Source: Clostridiales bacterium
GTDB taxonomy: Bacteria; Bacillota; Clostridia; Christensenellales; Christensenellaceae
Length of the DNA: 9,382 nucleotides
Direction of reading: 5' to 3'
Assembly: GCA_003510345.1 (NCBI GenBank)
Contig: DOMW01000212.1
Coordinates: 487 to 9,868, forward strand
The position numbers and the translations under genes are program-made. The notes beneath the pieces were generated by a model, which was not told the origin of the DNA, ran no database searches, and saw nothing but the letters and a program-made list of their open reading frames with translations. Below are positions 1-7,950 of the stretch, in pieces (position 1 is the first letter of the stretch; every line of letters begins with the position of its first letter).

Positions 1-1686
1 ATCATCCGGCTTTCCGAAAAACTACACGAAAACGCGGAAAACACGCGGCGGGCCGACGCGAAGCAGATTGCGCTGGCGCCGTATTTGAAGCTGGATGTAC
101 CGATGCAGGCGGTCGAAACAAAATATACAAAGATACAGTCCGGCATACTGGCCGGGCACTGGACGGAGCGGGAGATCGAAACGGTTCTCGCGGATCAGGG
201 GATTGACCGCGTACATTTTGAGATTCTGGAGACGCAAAAAGAATATACAAGCGCTTGGTTTATGTACGCGAAAGACATACAGAAAGAGATGTTCGCGGCA
301 TTCCAGAGCATGGGGCTCGCGGAACCGGCGTTCAGCCTCTCCCATCACATCCCATCCAAAAAAGTGGAAGTGCTGGAGCAGGCGAAAAAAGACCTCGCGA
401 AGCAGGCGGCGCAGATAAAAAAAGAAATCGCGGGTTATGGCGACGCGCGCAGGGAGATCGAGCTTCTGCATGACCATCTTGTGATGCGCAGGGAAAAATA
501 TGACGTGCTCGCGCGCGTGGGCCTTACCGAGAGTACGTTTGTGATGGAAGGGTATGTGCTCGCGCCGCAGGCGGAAAAAGTTAAAGATGCGCTTGAAGGG
601 CAATACAACGTGTATGTGGAGCTTGCCGAGCCGCAGCCGGAAGAGGACGCGCCGGTCGCGTTCAAAAACAATGGGTTTGTCGCCCCGGTGGAGGGGATCA
701 CGCAGACATACAGTATGCCCGGGCGTACGGATGTGGACCCCAACCCCATTATGGCGTTTTTCTATTATTTCTTCTTTGGCATGATGTTTTCGGACGCGGG
801 TTATGGCCTGCTGATGGCGGTTGGTTGTTTGATACTGGGCTACGGTAAGGTGCTGGAGCCTGCAAAACGCGCCCCGTTCAGAATGTTCTTCTTCTGCGGG
901 CTTTCCACCATATTCTGGGGCTTTATGTACGGCGGCTTCTTTGGGGACGCCACGCACACCATATCCTCCACGTTCTTTGGCGGGAATACGGTGCTTCAGC
1001 CGCTTTGGATGGATCCGACGAGGGAACCGCTGATGCTGCTCGTTTTCTCCGTCATGTTGGGGCTGATCCACTTGCTGATAGGCATTGGCATAAAAGTATA
1101 CACGCTGCTGCGCGATAAGCACGTGCTCGAGGCGATTGCCGATAACCTGATCTGGATGGTTATATTAGGGTTCATACTTTTGCTTGCGACGGGCATGTTC
1201 CTTTCGACCGGCGGAACCGCCGTGCCGACTGCCGTAAACACCATTGGCCTGTACGGGCTGATTGGCGGGCTCGTTCTGCTGGTGGTTTTGAAAACTATAG
1301 CCGGAATCAAAGTCCAGAAGAAAAAGGCTTTTGCGGCGGTCTTTGGCGGCATACTCAGCATATACGACGTCACCGGGTATATCGGCGATATGCTGTCGTA
1401 TTCGCGGCTGCTCGCGCTGGGCCTTGCCACGGGCGTTATCGCGAATGTAATCAATATGATGGGCGCTATGTTCTCGGGCGCGCCGGGAATAGGCCCGGTT
1501 CTGTTCGGTGTAATATTTGTGCTGGGGCACATTGTAAACTTTGCCATCAATGCCCTCGGGGCATATGTGCACACCATGCGCTTGCAGTATGTGGAATATT
1601 ACAGTAAGTTTTATGAAGGCGGCGGGGAATTGTTCCGGCCTTTCAAAATGGATACAAAATATTATAAATTCGCTGACGAAAAGTAG
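1..1686 (+). CDS. ntpI: V/A-type ATPase membrane stator subunit I (5' truncated by window edge)
   Basis: This is the a/I subunit, which anchors the stator in the membrane and forms the ion half-channels facing the K ring. The frame is open from base 1, so 561 C-terminal residues are visible. Family members are about 650 residues, so roughly 100 N-terminal residues and the start lie upstream. Residues 1 to about 245 are the hydrophilic cytoplasmic arm, with helical segments around 115-150. From about residue 250 the protein is a series of hydrophobic helices, opened by the family-typical DPNP and SDAGYGLLM motifs. SYSRLLALGLATG contains Arg469 (bases 1405-1407), and HTMRLQYVE contains Arg527. 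Their spacing of 58 matches the two channel arginines of E. hirae NtpI (R573/R629). It is the first visible gene of the operon, 21 bases before ntpK. Identification is by recognised motifs; I did not count the membrane helices exactly. Confidence 0.96.
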   Translation: MIRLSEKLHENAENTRRADAKQIALAPYLKLDVPMQAVETKYTKIQSGILAGHWTEREIETVLADQGIDRVHFEILETQKEYTSAWFMYAKDIQKEMFAAFQSMGLAEPAFSLSHHIPSKKVEVLEQAKKDLAKQAAQIKKEIAGYGDARREIELLHDHLVMRREKYDVLARVGLTESTFVMEGYVLAPQAEKVKDALEGQYNVYVELAEPQPEEDAPVAFKNNGFVAPVEGITQTYSMPGRTDVDPNPIMAFFYYFFFGMMFSDAGYGLLMAVGCLILGYGKVLEPAKRAPFRMFFFCGLSTIFWGFMYGGFFGDATHTISSTFFGGNTVLQPLWMDPTREPLMLLVFSVMLGLIHLLIGIGIKVYTLLRDKHVLEAIADNLIWMVILGFILLLATGMFLSTGGTAVPTAVNTIGLYGLIGGLVLLVVLKTIAGIKVQKKKAFAAVFGGILSIYDVTGYIGDMLSYSRLLALGLATGVIANVINMMGAMFSGAPGIGPVLFGVIFVLGHIVNFAINALGAYVHTMRLQYVEYYSKFYEGGGELFRPFKMDTKYYKFADEK

Positions 1687-1707
1687 AAAGAGAGAGGTAG
1701 CAAAGTT

Positions 1708-2169
1708 ATGGATTTAGGTATGTGTTTGGCATTGGGCGGCGTAGGTATTGCGATCGGGCTTTCCGGCGCGGGTTCTTCTATCGGGGTTGGCTTGGCCAGC
1801 CAGGCGAGCGCGGGCGTTCTTACGGCTGACCCGAGTAAATTCGGCAGGCTGCTCGTGATGATGATCCTTCCGGGAACACAGGGCCTGTATGGGCTGATCG
1901 TGGGCATCATGGTGCTGATGAACATTGGCGTGCTGGGCGGGAGCGCCCCGGATGTATCGCAGGGCGCGGCGTATCTTGCGGGCTGTATCCCCATGGCGAT
2001 CGGCGGCCTCGTTTCGGCGATCCACCAGGGCAAAGTGTGCGCCGCCGGCGTAAACATCATTGCCAAGCGCCCGGAAGAAAGCTCTAAGGCGATCGTTGCG
2101 GCTTCTCTTGTGGAGTTGTACGCGCTGCTGGCGTTCATTGCGTCGTTCCTTATCGTTATCAACATCTGA
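1708..2169 (+). CDS. ntpK: V-type ATPase rotor-ring subunit K (duplicated proteolipid, Na+-type site)
   Basis: This subunit forms the membrane rotor ring that binds and carries the coupling ion. Its 153 residues hold two tandem helical hairpins (about 5-28, 46-73, 86-110 and 127-152), the double-length form usual for V-type K subunits. The ion carboxylate is Glu136 in SLVELYALLAF on the fourth helix. The first hairpin has no equivalent acid and instead carries LPGTQGLYG (54-62). Leu54, Thr57, Gln58, Tyr61, Gln107 and Glu136 correspond, by motif and by constant offset, to E. hirae Leu61, Thr64, Gln65, Tyr68, Gln110 and Glu139, which form its Na+ site. This suggests Na+ coupling, which is inference from residues only. 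The ATG is preceded by AGAGAGG at 1691-1697. The ring needs about ten copies per complex. It lies between ntpI and ntpE, with 12 bases before ntpE. Confidence 0.97.
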   Translation: MDLGMCLALGGVGIAIGLSGAGSSIGVGLASQASAGVLTADPSKFGRLLVMMILPGTQGLYGLIVGIMVLMNIGVLGGSAPDVSQGAAYLAGCIPMAIGGLVSAIHQGKVCAAGVNIIAKRPEESSKAIVAASLVELYALLAFIASFLIVINI

Positions 2170-2181
2170 TCGGAGGAAATT

Positions 2182-2769
2182 ATGAGCGGTTTGGACAATA
2201 TTGCCGGGCAGATCAGGCAGGACGCGCAGCAAAAGGCGGACGGGATATTGGCGCAGGCAAACGCGGATGCGCAGAAAATCGCGGACGCCGCCGCGGCGGA
2301 ACTGGCTGAGTATAAAAAGCAATACGCGCGGCAGATGGAGCTGGATGCGGCGCAGATTGCCGGGCGTTTTGAATCGGAAAACAGACAGCAAAGGAAGCAG
2401 GCCCTCTTACAGGTGCGCGCCAAAGTGATTGGCGAAGTGGTGGAGGAGGCGAAGCAAAAACTGGTGTCTCTTCCGTCCGAAGCGTATTTTGACTTGATGA
2501 AAAATATCTGTGTCAAAAACGCGCAGCCGGGGGAGGGAAAGTTGTATTTTTCCAGCGTGGACAGCGGCAGGCTGCCGGATGATTTTGTGGACAAATGCAA
2601 CGCGGAACTTAAAAATGGATCCATTACGCTGGCCGGCAGCACAGACGGCATTCAGCATGGTTTTTTGATCGTGTACGGCAAGGTGGAACAGAATTGTTCC
2701 ATCGACAGTATATTTGATTCGCAGAAAAACCGGATCTGGGATACAGTGAACGAATGCCTGGCAGAGTAA
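2182..2769 (+). CDS. ntpE: V-type ATPase peripheral-stalk subunit E
   Basis: Subunit E pairs with a G/H-type subunit to form the peripheral stalks, which stop the A3B3 head from turning with the rotor. The 195 residues are usual for the family. Residues 1 to about 95 are a charged, Ala/Gln-rich helix (for example QQKADGILAQANADAQKIAD) expected to form the stalk coiled coil. Residues from about 100 on form the mixed globular domain that contacts the head. GGAGGA (2172-2177) lies 4 bases before the ATG and fixes the start. The only other candidate peripheral-stalk gene, the G/H partner, is not seen in this window. The sequence is weakly conserved as usual for E, so the call rests on helix pattern, length and position between K and C. 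Confidence 0.92.
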   Translation: MSGLDNIAGQIRQDAQQKADGILAQANADAQKIADAAAAELAEYKKQYARQMELDAAQIAGRFESENRQQRKQALLQVRAKVIGEVVEEAKQKLVSLPSEAYFDLMKNICVKNAQPGEGKLYFSSVDSGRLPDDFVDKCNAELKNGSITLAGSTDGIQHGFLIVYGKVEQNCSIDSIFDSQKNRIWDTVNECLAE

Positions 2770-2773
2770 GCCC

Positions 2774-2780
2774 GAGGGAG
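2774..2780 (+). promoter_or_regulatory. Ribosome binding site fixing the TTG start of ntpC
   Basis: GAGGGAG lies 7 bases before TTG 2788, in the 18-base gap after ntpE. The next in-frame ATG (2824) has no comparable site and would remove the conserved TDFTYAVAYMR opening of the family, so the TTG start is preferred. Confidence 0.75.
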
Positions 2781-2787
2781 TGATTTT

Positions 2788-3774
2788 TTGAAAGATACGG
2801 ATTTCACCTATGCTGTCGCATATATGCGGACAATGGAAAACAGCATGCTGGGGCAGGGCGATATCGACGCGCTGCTCAATTTTTCCAGCGTGGAGGACGC
2901 CGCGAAGTACCTGATGGACAGAAGCTACGGCAGCGGCGATAAGTTTGAAGTGGACGGCAAAAAGGATATAGACAACCTTTTAAGGTCTGAACTGGAAAAA
3001 ACATGGCGCGAGGTGCGCGAGATATGTCCAAAGGGCGCGCCCATCGACGTGTTGCTGTACCAGAATGATTTCCAGAACCTGAAGACGATCTTAAAAGCGG
3101 TGTTTGGGAATACCGGGTGGGAGCAGCTTATGCTTGAGCCTTCCACGGTGGAGCCGCGTGAGATGTATCTTGCGGTGTCGGAGAATAAATTTGACGACCT
3201 GCCCGCGCTTGTGCGCCGGCCGGCGAGCGAAGCTTACGAGGTGCTTGCTAAGCTGGGCGACGGGCAAAAGGCGGAGATCGTCATTGATAACGCGTGTTTT
3301 TCGGCGATGAACACTATCGCGGAGAAAGAAAAAAACGCGTTTTTGCGCGATTGGGTGAACCTTTGGGCGGTGCTTGCCAACCTGAAAATGATGCTGCGGG
3401 CCGCGCACGCTGAAAAAGACCGGGCGTTTATCGAGAGCGCGATGCTGCCCATGCGTGGGCCGGACCCGGCGCCCATGGCGGAAGCGGCGGCAGGCGGTGT
3501 TTCTTCGGTGCTGGACTGGATGAACAACAATGGGTACAACGACGCGGCGGACGCGGCGCAAAGGTCTACCAGCGAATTTGAAAAATGGTGCGACAACAAA
3601 TTGATGGAATTGATCCAATCCGTGAAAAACAACACATTCGGTTTCGAGCCGCTTTTGGCGTTTTTGTATGGAAAAAGGGCGGAGATACAGGGCGTGCGCA
3701 TTGTGCTTTACGGGCTGCTGAATCAAATTCCAAAGGCGACGATAAAGGAAAGGCTGCGTGACATGTATGTATAG
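2788..3774 (+). CDS. ntpC: V-type ATPase subunit C (rotor socket; d-type)
   Basis: This subunit is the funnel-shaped soluble protein that sits on the K ring and receives the foot of the D/F shaft. It is present once per complex. The 328 residues match the family's usual length (about 330), and there is no signal peptide or membrane segment, as expected. The opening KDTDFTYAVAYMRTMEN is the usual start of prokaryotic C subunits. The internal LLYQNDFQNLKTILKA and the NLKMMLRAAH segment are also family-like, belonging to the three repeated helical bundles. It begins with TTG, supported by a good ribosome site. Its last 8 bases overlap the preferred start of the F-subunit gene, suggesting translational coupling. 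No broken or unusual region was seen. Confidence 0.95.
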   Translation: MKDTDFTYAVAYMRTMENSMLGQGDIDALLNFSSVEDAAKYLMDRSYGSGDKFEVDGKKDIDNLLRSELEKTWREVREICPKGAPIDVLLYQNDFQNLKTILKAVFGNTGWEQLMLEPSTVEPREMYLAVSENKFDDLPALVRRPASEAYEVLAKLGDGQKAEIVIDNACFSAMNTIAEKEKNAFLRDWVNLWAVLANLKMMLRAAHAEKDRAFIESAMLPMRGPDPAPMAEAAAGGVSSVLDWMNNNGYNDAADAAQRSTSEFEKWCDNKLMELIQSVKNNTFGFEPLLAFLYGKRAEIQGVRIVLYGLLNQIPKATIKERLRDMYV

Positions 3775-4087
3775 GATCGGTGTGATAGGCGATTACGACA
3801 GCATTTGCGGTTTTTCCGCGCTCGGGATGGATATTTTCCCGGCGGATGACGCGGAGCAGGCGAAAAAGAAGCTGCGGGAGCTGGATAACGATGAATACGG
3901 TATCGTTTATGTGACGGAGCCGTTGATCATGAAAATGCCGGAAGAGTATGAACGCTTCAAGAGCAAGACCATACCGGCGGTCATTGCCATTCCCTCCACG
4001 CAGGGGTCGGGCGGTTTCGCACTTGAGGCCATAAGGAATTATGTGAAGCAGGCGGTTGGGTCTGATATTATTTTTGGCGACAAGTAA
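3767..4087 (+). CDS. atpF: V-type ATPase central-shaft subunit F
   Basis: Subunit F binds D to form the central shaft and is present once per complex. The E. hirae equivalent is named ntpG, so symbols differ between schemes. The protein is a small Rossmann-like domain of 106 residues, close to the usual 100-110. YRIGVIGDYDSICGF opens strand 1, GIVYVTEPL is a central strand, and AVIAIPSTQGS is the typical later strand and loop. ATG 3767 is chosen because family members start with M-Y-K/R-I-G-V-I-G-D. It overlaps the end of ntpC by 8 bases. A GTG at 3758 in the same frame would add three residues and sits closer to the AAAGGAAAGG stretch (3744-3753), so that start remains possible. It is followed after 25 bases by ntpA. 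Confidence 0.93.
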   Translation: MYRIGVIGDYDSICGFSALGMDIFPADDAEQAKKKLRELDNDEYGIVYVTEPLIMKMPEEYERFKSKTIPAVIAIPSTQGSGGFALEAIRNYVKQAVGSDIIFGDK

Positions 4088-4112
4088 GTAAGGTTTAGAT
4101 AGGAGAACGAAT

Positions 4113-5888
4113 ATGAGTAAAAGCGCAGGGTTCATTAAAAAAGTTTCCGGCCCGCTGGTCATTGCGACAGGCATGAGAGACGCGGACATGTTCGACGTGG
4201 TGCGCGTGAGCAAGGAAGGCCTTGTGGGCGAGATCATCGAGATGCACGAGGACGAAGCTTCCGTGCAGGTATATGAGGAGACATCCGGGTTGGGGCCGGG
4301 GGAAGAGGTGGTGACCACGGGGAACCCGCTTTCCGTGGAGCTGGGCCCCGGGCTTATAGGCAGTATTTACGACGGCATACAGCGGCCGCTCGACCTGATC
4401 AAAAAAATGACGGGAACCAATTTGCAGCGTGGTATCGATATACCCGCGCTTAACCGTGATAAAAAATGGAAATTTGAACCTGCGATGCAAGCGGGCGATG
4501 CCGTGATAGAGGGCGATGTTCTGGGAACCGTGCAGGAATCTGATGTGGTCGTCCATAAAGTGCTGGCGCCGCCGGGAACGCAGGGCGAGCTTACCGCGCT
4601 TTCGGCGGGGGAATTTACTGTGCTGGATGTGATCGGCAAAGTGAAGGGCGCGGACGGCAATGAAACCGAGCTGACCATGCTGCAACGCTGGCCGGTGCGC
4701 CGGGGCAGGCCGTACAAAAAGAAGCTGCCGCCCACCGAGCCGCTTATCACAGGGCAGCGCGTTGTAGACACGCTTTTTCCCATCGCGATGGGTGGCGTGG
4801 CCGCCGTGCCCGGGCCGTTTGGCAGCGGGAAAACAGTGGTGCAGCACCAGTTCGCCAAATGGATGAACGCGGAGATCATCGTGTATATCGGCTGCGGCGA
4901 GCGCGGCAATGAGATGACGGACGTGCTGAACGAGTTTCCCGAGATCAAAGACCCTAAAACGGGCAAAACTTTGATGGAACGGACGGTTCTTATCGCAAAC
5001 ACATCGGATATGCCTGTGGCGGCGCGTGAAGCGTCCGTCTATACGGGCGTGACGATCGCGGAATACTTCAGGGATATGGGCTACAGCGTGGCCCTTCTGG
5101 CGGACTCGACATCCCGCTGGGCGGAGGCGTTGCGCGAAATGTCCGGCCGGTTGGAAGAAATGCCCGGTGAGGAAGGCTACCCGGCGTATCTCGGTTCGCG
5201 CCTCGCGAGCTTTTACGAGCGCGCGGGCGTGGTGGAGACGCTGGGCAAAGAGAGCAGGCAGGGCGCGCTTTCCATCATCGGCGCGGTGTCGCCGCCCGGC
5301 GGCGACATTTCAGAGCCTGTTTCGCAGGCGACGCTTAGGATCGTGAAGGTGTTCTGGGGGCTTGATTCTGGCCTTGCTTACAGAAGGCATTTCCCGGCGA
5401 TCAACTGGCTTACCAGTTATTCACTGTACCTCGATACGCTGGAAGGCTGGCTCAACGACAACGTTTCCGCTGACTGGGGGCAGCTTCGCCAGCGCGTGAT
5501 GCGGCTGTTGCAGGAAGAAGCGGAGCTGGATGAAATCGTGAAACTGGTAGGTATGGACGCGCTTTCGGCGGCCGACCGGCTGAAGCTGGAGGTGGCGCGC
5601 TCGATCCGCGAGGACTACCTGCACCAGGACGCGTTCCATGAAGTCGATACGTATTCATCGCTTGTAAAGCAGCACTACATGCTGCGGCTGATACTGGCAT
5701 ATTACGACCTTGGCGCAAAGGCGCTCGAGCGCGGGGCGGATATAGACGAGCTTTCCTCGCTTGCCGTGCGCGAGCGCATCGGGCGTATTAAATATGTGCA
5801 GGAAAACGATGTGCCCGGTGAATACGACAGCATTTACGCGGAGACAGAACAGGCGGCGGCCGGGCTTAGAACTGAGGAGGATGTATAA
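4113..5888 (+). CDS. ntpA: V-type ATPase catalytic subunit A
   Basis: This is the catalytic nucleotide-binding subunit, three copies of which alternate with B in the head and make or hydrolyse ATP. At 591 residues it is full length. An N-terminal beta barrel (GPLVIATGM) is followed by the A-specific insertion at about 110-190, which F-type beta subunits lack. The P-loop GPFGSGKT is at 234-241 with Lys240. GCGERGNEM holds catalytic Glu263 and Arg264, and VALLADSTSRW is the Walker B strand ending in Asp331. The C-terminal helical domain includes the HEVDTYSS region. All catalytic residues are present, so an active enzyme is expected. AGGAG at 4101-4105 precedes the ATG by 7 bases. The stop codon directly abuts the start of ntpB. 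Whether the enzyme mainly pumps or synthesises cannot be told from sequence. Confidence 0.98.
   Translation: MSKSAGFIKKVSGPLVIATGMRDADMFDVVRVSKEGLVGEIIEMHEDEASVQVYEETSGLGPGEEVVTTGNPLSVELGPGLIGSIYDGIQRPLDLIKKMTGTNLQRGIDIPALNRDKKWKFEPAMQAGDAVIEGDVLGTVQESDVVVHKVLAPPGTQGELTALSAGEFTVLDVIGKVKGADGNETELTMLQRWPVRRGRPYKKKLPPTEPLITGQRVVDTLFPIAMGGVAAVPGPFGSGKTVVQHQFAKWMNAEIIVYIGCGERGNEMTDVLNEFPEIKDPKTGKTLMERTVLIANTSDMPVAAREASVYTGVTIAEYFRDMGYSVALLADSTSRWAEALREMSGRLEEMPGEEGYPAYLGSRLASFYERAGVVETLGKESRQGALSIIGAVSPPGGDISEPVSQATLRIVKVFWGLDSGLAYRRHFPAINWLTSYSLYLDTLEGWLNDNVSADWGQLRQRVMRLLQEEAELDEIVKLVGMDALSAADRLKLEVARSIREDYLHQDAFHEVDTYSSLVKQHYMLRLILAYYDLGAKALERGADIDELSSLAVRERIGRIKYVQENDVPGEYDSIYAETEQAAAGLRTEEDV
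5874..5880 (+). promoter_or_regulatory. Strong ribosome binding site for ntpB inside the end of ntpA
   Basis: GAGGAGG lies 8 bases before ATG 5889 and within the last codons of ntpA. The two genes have no gap, so ribosomes ending on ntpA can restart directly, which suits two subunits needed in equal numbers. Confidence 0.8.
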
Positions 5889-7265
5889 ATGCCTAGAGAA
5901 TATCGTACTATACAAGAAGTGGCCGGCCCGCTGGTCCTTGTGACGGATGTTGCCGGCGTGACATACAACGAGCTTGGTGAGATAGAGCTTGCAAGCGGGG
6001 AGATACGCCGCTGCCGTGTGCTCGAGATAGACGGCTCGAACGCGCTGGTGCAGCTTTTTGAAAACAGCGCGGGCATCAACCTTGAAAACAGCAAGGTGCG
6101 TTTTCTGGGGCACGGCATAGAGCTGGGCGTTTCGGAAGATATGCTGGGGCGCGTGTTCGACGGCATGGGGCACCCGATAGACGGCGGCGTGGATATCATA
6201 CCCGAAAAGCGGATGGATATTAACGGCCTGCCCATGAACCCCACGGCGCGCGTGTATCCCGAGGAGTTTATACAGACGGGCGTTTCCGCGATAGACGGCC
6301 TGAATACGCTGGTGCGCGGCCAAAAACTGCCTATCTTTTCGGGTAGCGGCCTGCCGCATTCCAACCTCGCCGCGCAGATTGCCAGGCAGGCAAAAGTTTT
6401 GAACTCGGATGAAAATTTCGCCGTGGTGTTCGCGGCGCTCGGTATCACATTCGAGGAATCTAACTTCTTTGTGGAAGACTTTACAAGAACGGGCGCGATG
6501 GAGCGCACGGTGCTGTTCATAAACCTTGCGAACGACCCTGCCATCGAGCGTATTTCCACGCCGCGTATGGCGCTTACGGCCGCCGAGTATCTCGCGTTTG
6601 AAAAAGAGATGCACGTGCTCGTGATCATGACGGACATTACAAACTACGCGGATGCGTTGCGTGAAGTTTCGGCGGCGCGCAAGGAAGTGCCCGGACGCCG
6701 CGGTTACCCGGGCTACCTCTATACAGACCTCGCGACGATGTATGAACGCGCGGGCAGGTTGGAGGGCCACGCGGGCAGTATTACGATGATGCCCATATTG
6801 ACCATGCCGGAGGACGACAAAACGCACCCCATCCCCGACCTTACGGGGTATATCACCGAAGGGCAGATTATACTTTCGAGGGAGCTGTACCGCAAAAACA
6901 TACAGCCGCCCATCGATGTGCTGCCGTCGCTTTCCCGCCTAAAGGACAAGGGCATAGGCGAGGGCAAAACGCGCGCCGACCACGCCAACACGATGAACCA
7001 GCTTTTCTCGGCGTATGCGCGCGGCAAAGAAGCGAAGGAACTGATGGTCATATTGGGTGAGGACGCGCTCACGGAGATAGATAAGCTGTACGCGAAATTC
7101 GCGGATGAATTTGAGGCGCGCTATGTGTCGCAGGGGTACGCGGCGAACAGGAGCATTGAGGAAACGATCGAGCTTGGCTGGGAGCTGCTGCGCATACTGC
7201 CGCGGTCTGAGTTAAAACGTATCAAGAGCGAATTTTTGGACGCGTATTACGGCGAAAAGGATTGA
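5889..7265 (+). CDS. ntpB: V-type ATPase non-catalytic regulatory subunit B
   Basis: Subunit B alternates with A in the head. It supplies the arginine finger to the A active site but does not hydrolyse ATP itself. The 458 residues are the usual length. The N-terminal barrel (EVAGPLVLVTDVAG) parallels that of A. The P-loop position has degenerated to FSGSGLPHSN (150-159) with no GKT, as in other B subunits. LPSLSRL contains Arg350 (6936-6938), the same number as the E. hirae arginine finger. Family motifs GRVFDGMGHPIDGG, RRGYPGYLYTDLATMYERAG and RADHANTMNQLFSAYA are intact. It starts directly at the ntpA stop and its own stop overlaps the ntpD ribosome site. Nothing is missing. Confidence 0.98.
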   Translation: MPREYRTIQEVAGPLVLVTDVAGVTYNELGEIELASGEIRRCRVLEIDGSNALVQLFENSAGINLENSKVRFLGHGIELGVSEDMLGRVFDGMGHPIDGGVDIIPEKRMDINGLPMNPTARVYPEEFIQTGVSAIDGLNTLVRGQKLPIFSGSGLPHSNLAAQIARQAKVLNSDENFAVVFAALGITFEESNFFVEDFTRTGAMERTVLFINLANDPAIERISTPRMALTAAEYLAFEKEMHVLVIMTDITNYADALREVSAARKEVPGRRGYPGYLYTDLATMYERAGRLEGHAGSITMMPILTMPEDDKTHPIPDLTGYITEGQIILSRELYRKNIQPPIDVLPSLSRLKDKGIGEGKTRADHANTMNQLFSAYARGKEAKELMVILGEDALTEIDKLYAKFADEFEARYVSQGYAANRSIEETIELGWELLRILPRSELKRIKSEFLDAYYGEKD

Positions 7266-7270
7266 GGTGA
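7264..7270 (+). promoter_or_regulatory. Ribosome binding site fixing the TTG start of ntpD
   Basis: GAGGTGA overlaps the ntpB stop and lies 6 bases before TTG 7277. The in-frame ATG at 7286 would be 15 bases away, too far for good use, so the TTG start is preferred. It also gives the family-like opening M-A-x-M-x-V-N-P-T. Confidence 0.7.
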
Positions 7271-7276
7271 GCTGCC

Positions 7277-7933
7277 TTGGCACAAATGAGGGTTAACCCG
7301 ACGCGCATGGAGCTGACAAGGCTCAAAAAAGCGCTGCAAGTCGCGAGAAAAGGGCATAAACTTTTAAAGGATAAGCGGGACGAGCTGATGCGCCAGTTCC
7401 TTGAGATTGTCCGCGAGGCGAAAGACCTGCGTGAATCGGTGGAAGATCGGCTGGCGGAAGCGAACCGCAGCTTTACCGTCGCCAATTCCGTCATGCAGAG
7501 CGAGGTTCTCACTTCCGCTCTTATGATGCCCAAGCAGGATGTGGAGCTTTCGATCGGCAAAAAGAACATCATGAGCGTGAACGTGCCGCAATATGAGATA
7601 ACGTACAAGACAAAGAACAAGGACGATCTCTATTCTTACGGGTATGCGTTTACAAGCGGCGACCTCGACGACGCTATTTCCAAATTATATGAGGTGCTGC
7701 CCGCCCAACTGCGGCTTGCGGAACTGGAAAAATCCATACAGCTCATCGCTTCGGAGATCGAAAAAACCAGAAGGCGCGTGAACGCGCTCGAGCATGTGAT
7801 GATACCCGATTACCAGGACACGATACAGTACATCACGATGAAACTGGACGAAAATGAAAGAAGCAACCTTTCCCGGCTGATGAAAGTGAAGGATATGATG
7901 CTGGAGGAAAAGAGAAAAAAAGACAGCCGCTAA
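7277..7933 (+). CDS. ntpD: V-type ATPase central-shaft subunit D
   Basis: Subunit D is the coiled-coil axle that turns inside A3B3 and, with F, plugs into subunit C. It is present once per complex. The 218 residues fit the family. VNPTRMELTRLKKAL near the N terminus is the hallmark motif and starts the long first helix (to about residue 75). A short middle section follows, and from about 135 the second long helix runs through EKTRRRVNALEHVMIPDY, another conserved motif. The C terminus is lysine-rich (EEKRKKDSR). It begins with TTG 11 bases after ntpB and ends with tandem stops (TAATAA). It is the last gene before the terminator, so E. hirae-type ntpH and ntpJ genes do not follow here. Confidence 0.97.
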   Translation: MAQMRVNPTRMELTRLKKALQVARKGHKLLKDKRDELMRQFLEIVREAKDLRESVEDRLAEANRSFTVANSVMQSEVLTSALMMPKQDVELSIGKKNIMSVNVPQYEITYKTKNKDDLYSYGYAFTSGDLDDAISKLYEVLPAQLRLAELEKSIQLIASEIEKTRRRVNALEHVMIPDYQDTIQYITMKLDENERSNLSRLMKVKDMMLEEKRKKDSR

Positions 7934-7950
7934 TAAGCAACAAACTGCCG

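Noticed and set aside
22..1122. Long open frame (366 codons) on the minus strand opposite ntpI
   Set aside because: It mirrors the codon pattern of ntpI, is His/Arg-rich and resembles no known family.
85..1686. TTG at 85 as the start of ntpI
   Set aside because: The frame is open to base 1 with family-like helical sequence before it, no ribosome site is near, and a start here would delete conserved N-terminal sequence.
1662..2651. Open frame of 329 codons on the minus strand opposite ntpK and ntpE
   Set aside because: It is Ser/Ala/Cys-rich with no recognisable motif and covers two clearly real genes.
4147..5936. Identical 14-base string at 4147-4160 and 5923-5936
   Set aside because: It encodes the shared G-P-L-V motif in the N-terminal barrels of the paralogous A and B subunits, so it is ancestry and chance codon match, not a functional repeat.
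5655..6827. Long open frame (390 codons) on the minus strand across the ntpA/ntpB junction
   Set aside because: It is antisense to two strongly conserved genes, has biased His/Arg/Val composition and shows no domain; a shadow of codon bias.
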